From the NCBI RefSeq assembly GCF_000165485.1, contig NC_014623.1, positions 577,501-641,500 of the forward strand: a DNA stretch of 64,000 nucleotides, given 5' to 3'. Source of the stretch: Stigmatella aurantiaca DW4/3-1 (GTDB lineage: Bacteria > Myxococcota > Myxococcia > Myxococcales > Myxococcaceae). The notes beneath the pieces were generated by a model, which worked only from the letters and a program-made list of their open reading frames with translations, was not told where the DNA came from and ran no database searches. The position numbers and the translations under genes are program-made. Of the stretch, positions 62,841 through 64,000 are shown piece by piece. Positions within the stretch are counted from its first letter, which is position 1, and each line of letters starts with the position of its first letter.

Positions 62841-63785
62841 ATGCATGTGATGGCCGTCGTGGCGCTGGAGGGAGTCGTCCCGTTCGACCTGTCGACCCCC
62901 TGCGAGGTGTTCGGACGGGTGCGGTTGCCGGGAGGGCGTGCCGGGTACCAGGTCCGCGTGTGCGGGGTAACGCCCGAGGTGAACGCCGGGATGTTCTCCC
63001 TGCGGACACGTTACGGCCTCGGAGAACTGGCGCGAGCCGACACCATCATCTTGCCCGGCATCGCGGATCTCTCGGTGCCGGTGCCCGAGGCGCTCGTGGC
63101 GGCCGTTCGTGCCGCGGCGGCCACTGGCACACGCGTGGCGTCCATCTGCTCGGGCGCATTTCTTCTCGCCGCGACCGGGCTGCTCGATGGGCACCGTGCC
63201 ACGACGCACTGGTTGGGGGCGGAGGAGCTGGCTCGCCGCCATCCCGCGGTCCAGGTGGATCCGGACGTCCTGTATGTCGACAACGGCCAGTTCCTGACGT
63301 CGGCGGGCGCCGCGGCGGGGCTGGATCTGTGCCTGCACATGGTGCGGCTCGACTACGGCTCCGCGGTCGCCGCGGACGCGGCCCGGGTGTCGGTGATGCC
63401 ACTCGAGCGGGACGGGGGCCAGTCGCAGTTCATTCTGCACGCGCCGCCCGCACCGGATGGCTCTTCGCTCGAACCCTTGCTGCGGTGGCTGGAGGAAAGC
63501 CTCCACGAGCCGCTGACCCTCGAAGGCATCGCACAGCGCGCGGCGCTGAGCGTGCGCACCCTCAACCGGCGCTTCCGCGAACAGACGGGGACCACGCCGC
63601 TTCAGTGGGTGCTCCGGGCGCGCGTGCGCCGCGCTCAGCACCTGCTCGAGACCTCGGGACACTCGGTGGAGGTGATCTCCGCCAAGGTGGGATTTGGCTC
63701 GGCGACTGCTTTTCGCGAGCACTTCCACCGGATCGTGGCCACCAGCCCTCAGTCCTATCGCCGTGCCTTCCGTGCGCCGCGCTGA
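62841..63785 (+). CDS. GlxA-family transcription regulator (DJ-1/PfpI plus AraC HTH)
   Basis: 314 residues. Residues 1-180 form a DJ-1/PfpI-like domain (VVALEGVVPFDLSTPCEVFGRVR, DTIILPGIADL, nucleophile elbow SICSGAFLLAATGLLDGHRATTHW). Residues 205-310 are the AraC DNA-binding domain with two HTH units (TLEGIAQRAALSVRTLNRRFREQTG, SVEVISAKVGFGSATAFREHFHRI). It probably activates a metabolic or stress operon; the target is unknown. The frame is open for another 70 residues upstream without protein character. Confidence 0.9.
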   Translation: MHVMAVVALEGVVPFDLSTPCEVFGRVRLPGGRAGYQVRVCGVTPEVNAGMFSLRTRYGLGELARADTIILPGIADLSVPVPEALVAAVRAAAATGTRVASICSGAFLLAATGLLDGHRATTHWLGAEELARRHPAVQVDPDVLYVDNGQFLTSAGAAAGLDLCLHMVRLDYGSAVAADAARVSVMPLERDGGQSQFILHAPPAPDGSSLEPLLRWLEESLHEPLTLEGIAQRAALSVRTLNRRFREQTGTTPLQWVLRARVRRAQHLLETSGHSVEVISAKVGFGSATAFREHFHRIVATSPQSYRRAFRAPR

Positions 63786-63789
63786 GAGC

Positions 63790-63905
63790 AATGGCGTAAT
63801 TTTCCGCTAATATTTGATTTTCACGCTTAACAATTAATTCTGGTTTTTCTGTTTACAGGAGCAAGGGCGCGAAGTACCTCTTTGGCCCAAATCAGCCAAG
63901 GGAGC
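63790..63905 (+). promoter_or_regulatory. AT-rich promoter region of final lipoprotein gene
   Basis: 63795-63860 is markedly AT-rich for this genome (TAATTTTCCGCTAATATTTG and TTAACAATTAATTC). TAATAT and TTGATT resemble promoter hexamers but I cannot fix a spaced pair. AAGGGAG precedes the ATG at 63910 as ribosome binding site. Confidence 0.4.
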
Positions 63906-63909
63906 ATTC

Positions 63910-64000
63910 ATGCATCCTGAAAACTTCAAGAAATGGATGACGCGGTCGGTGCTGGCGCTGGGACTGACCTGGGGTTGCTCGAACGTCGAGGAACTTCCCG
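63910..64000 (+). CDS. Lipoprotein, 3' end beyond window
   Basis: The first 30 codons are present: MHPENFKKWMTRSVLALGL then TWGCSNVEELP. Positive residues, a hydrophobic run and a lipobox-like LTWGC make it a probable lipoprotein. The rest lies outside the window, so the family cannot be named. Confidence 0.6.
   Translation, partial: MHPENFKKWMTRSVLALGLTWGCSNVEELP

Overview
The window looks like a chromosomal segment from a myxobacterium, most likely suborder Cystobacterineae (Stigmatella/Cystobacter/Archangium type). The reasons are the high GC, dense signalling genes, a MYXO-CTERM anchored protein, a kinase with the C-terminal cysteine tail seen in myxobacterial kinases, Imm11 (MXAN_0049-type) genes and a Frz/Wsp-like chemosensory operon. 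No database was consulted; all names rest on motifs read by eye.

Layout. 1-3265 is the end of an rRNA operon (23S lacking about its first 40 nt, then 5S and a terminator). 3360-6206 holds small envelope, TPR and hypothetical genes, including slyX. 6361-10707 is a minus-strand operon: His-rich membrane protein, TonB-dependent receptor and two lipoproteins, probably metal uptake. 11045-16190 carries a subtilisin-like lipoprotein, an ECF sigma/anti-sigma pair, a secreted coiled-coil protein, a CDP-alcohol phosphatidyltransferase and a PRC-barrel-like protein. 16587-24750 is a complete seven-gene chemosensory operon in which almost every gene overlaps the next. 25152-31788 has an internally duplicated small protein, a large hybrid kinase, a trypsin with a PPC domain, a YbaY-like lipoprotein and MtfA.

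31796-34160 is a decaying island: an Imm11 remnant with a deletion, a Ser/Thr kinase broken by an in-frame amber codon, and a second 5'-truncated Imm11 copy. 34157-40147 has an RsbRD-GAF-PAS kinase, a MYXO-CTERM surface protein and an exported flavin amine oxidase. 40204-47260 reads as a defence islet: a HipA/YjjJ-like kinase, McrC, McrB with an inserted EVE-like domain, and a DUF4241/HEAT protein. 47517-53929 carries a small charged protein, an MFS exporter, a DUF2339 membrane protein, a Kelch lipoprotein and an M24 lipoprotein.

53942-57323 pairs a KaiC-like double ATPase with a lone receiver, then a cysteine/methionine PLP enzyme preceded by a tiny secreted four-cysteine peptide gene. 57543-58167 is an esterase pseudogene. 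58249-63785 has an alpha-lytic-type protease with a ricin-B lectin domain (candidate sigma-54 promoter), a MecA/PBP2a-like lipoprotein, two small membrane proteins and a GlxA-type AraC regulator. The window ends inside a lipoprotein gene.

Functionally the window is dominated by environmental sensing (three multidomain sensor kinases or kinase systems, KaiC/receiver, ECF sigma), secreted hydrolases suited to a predatory or saprophytic life, and a small defence and immunity section. I saw no tRNA, CRISPR array, insertion sequence or phage module.
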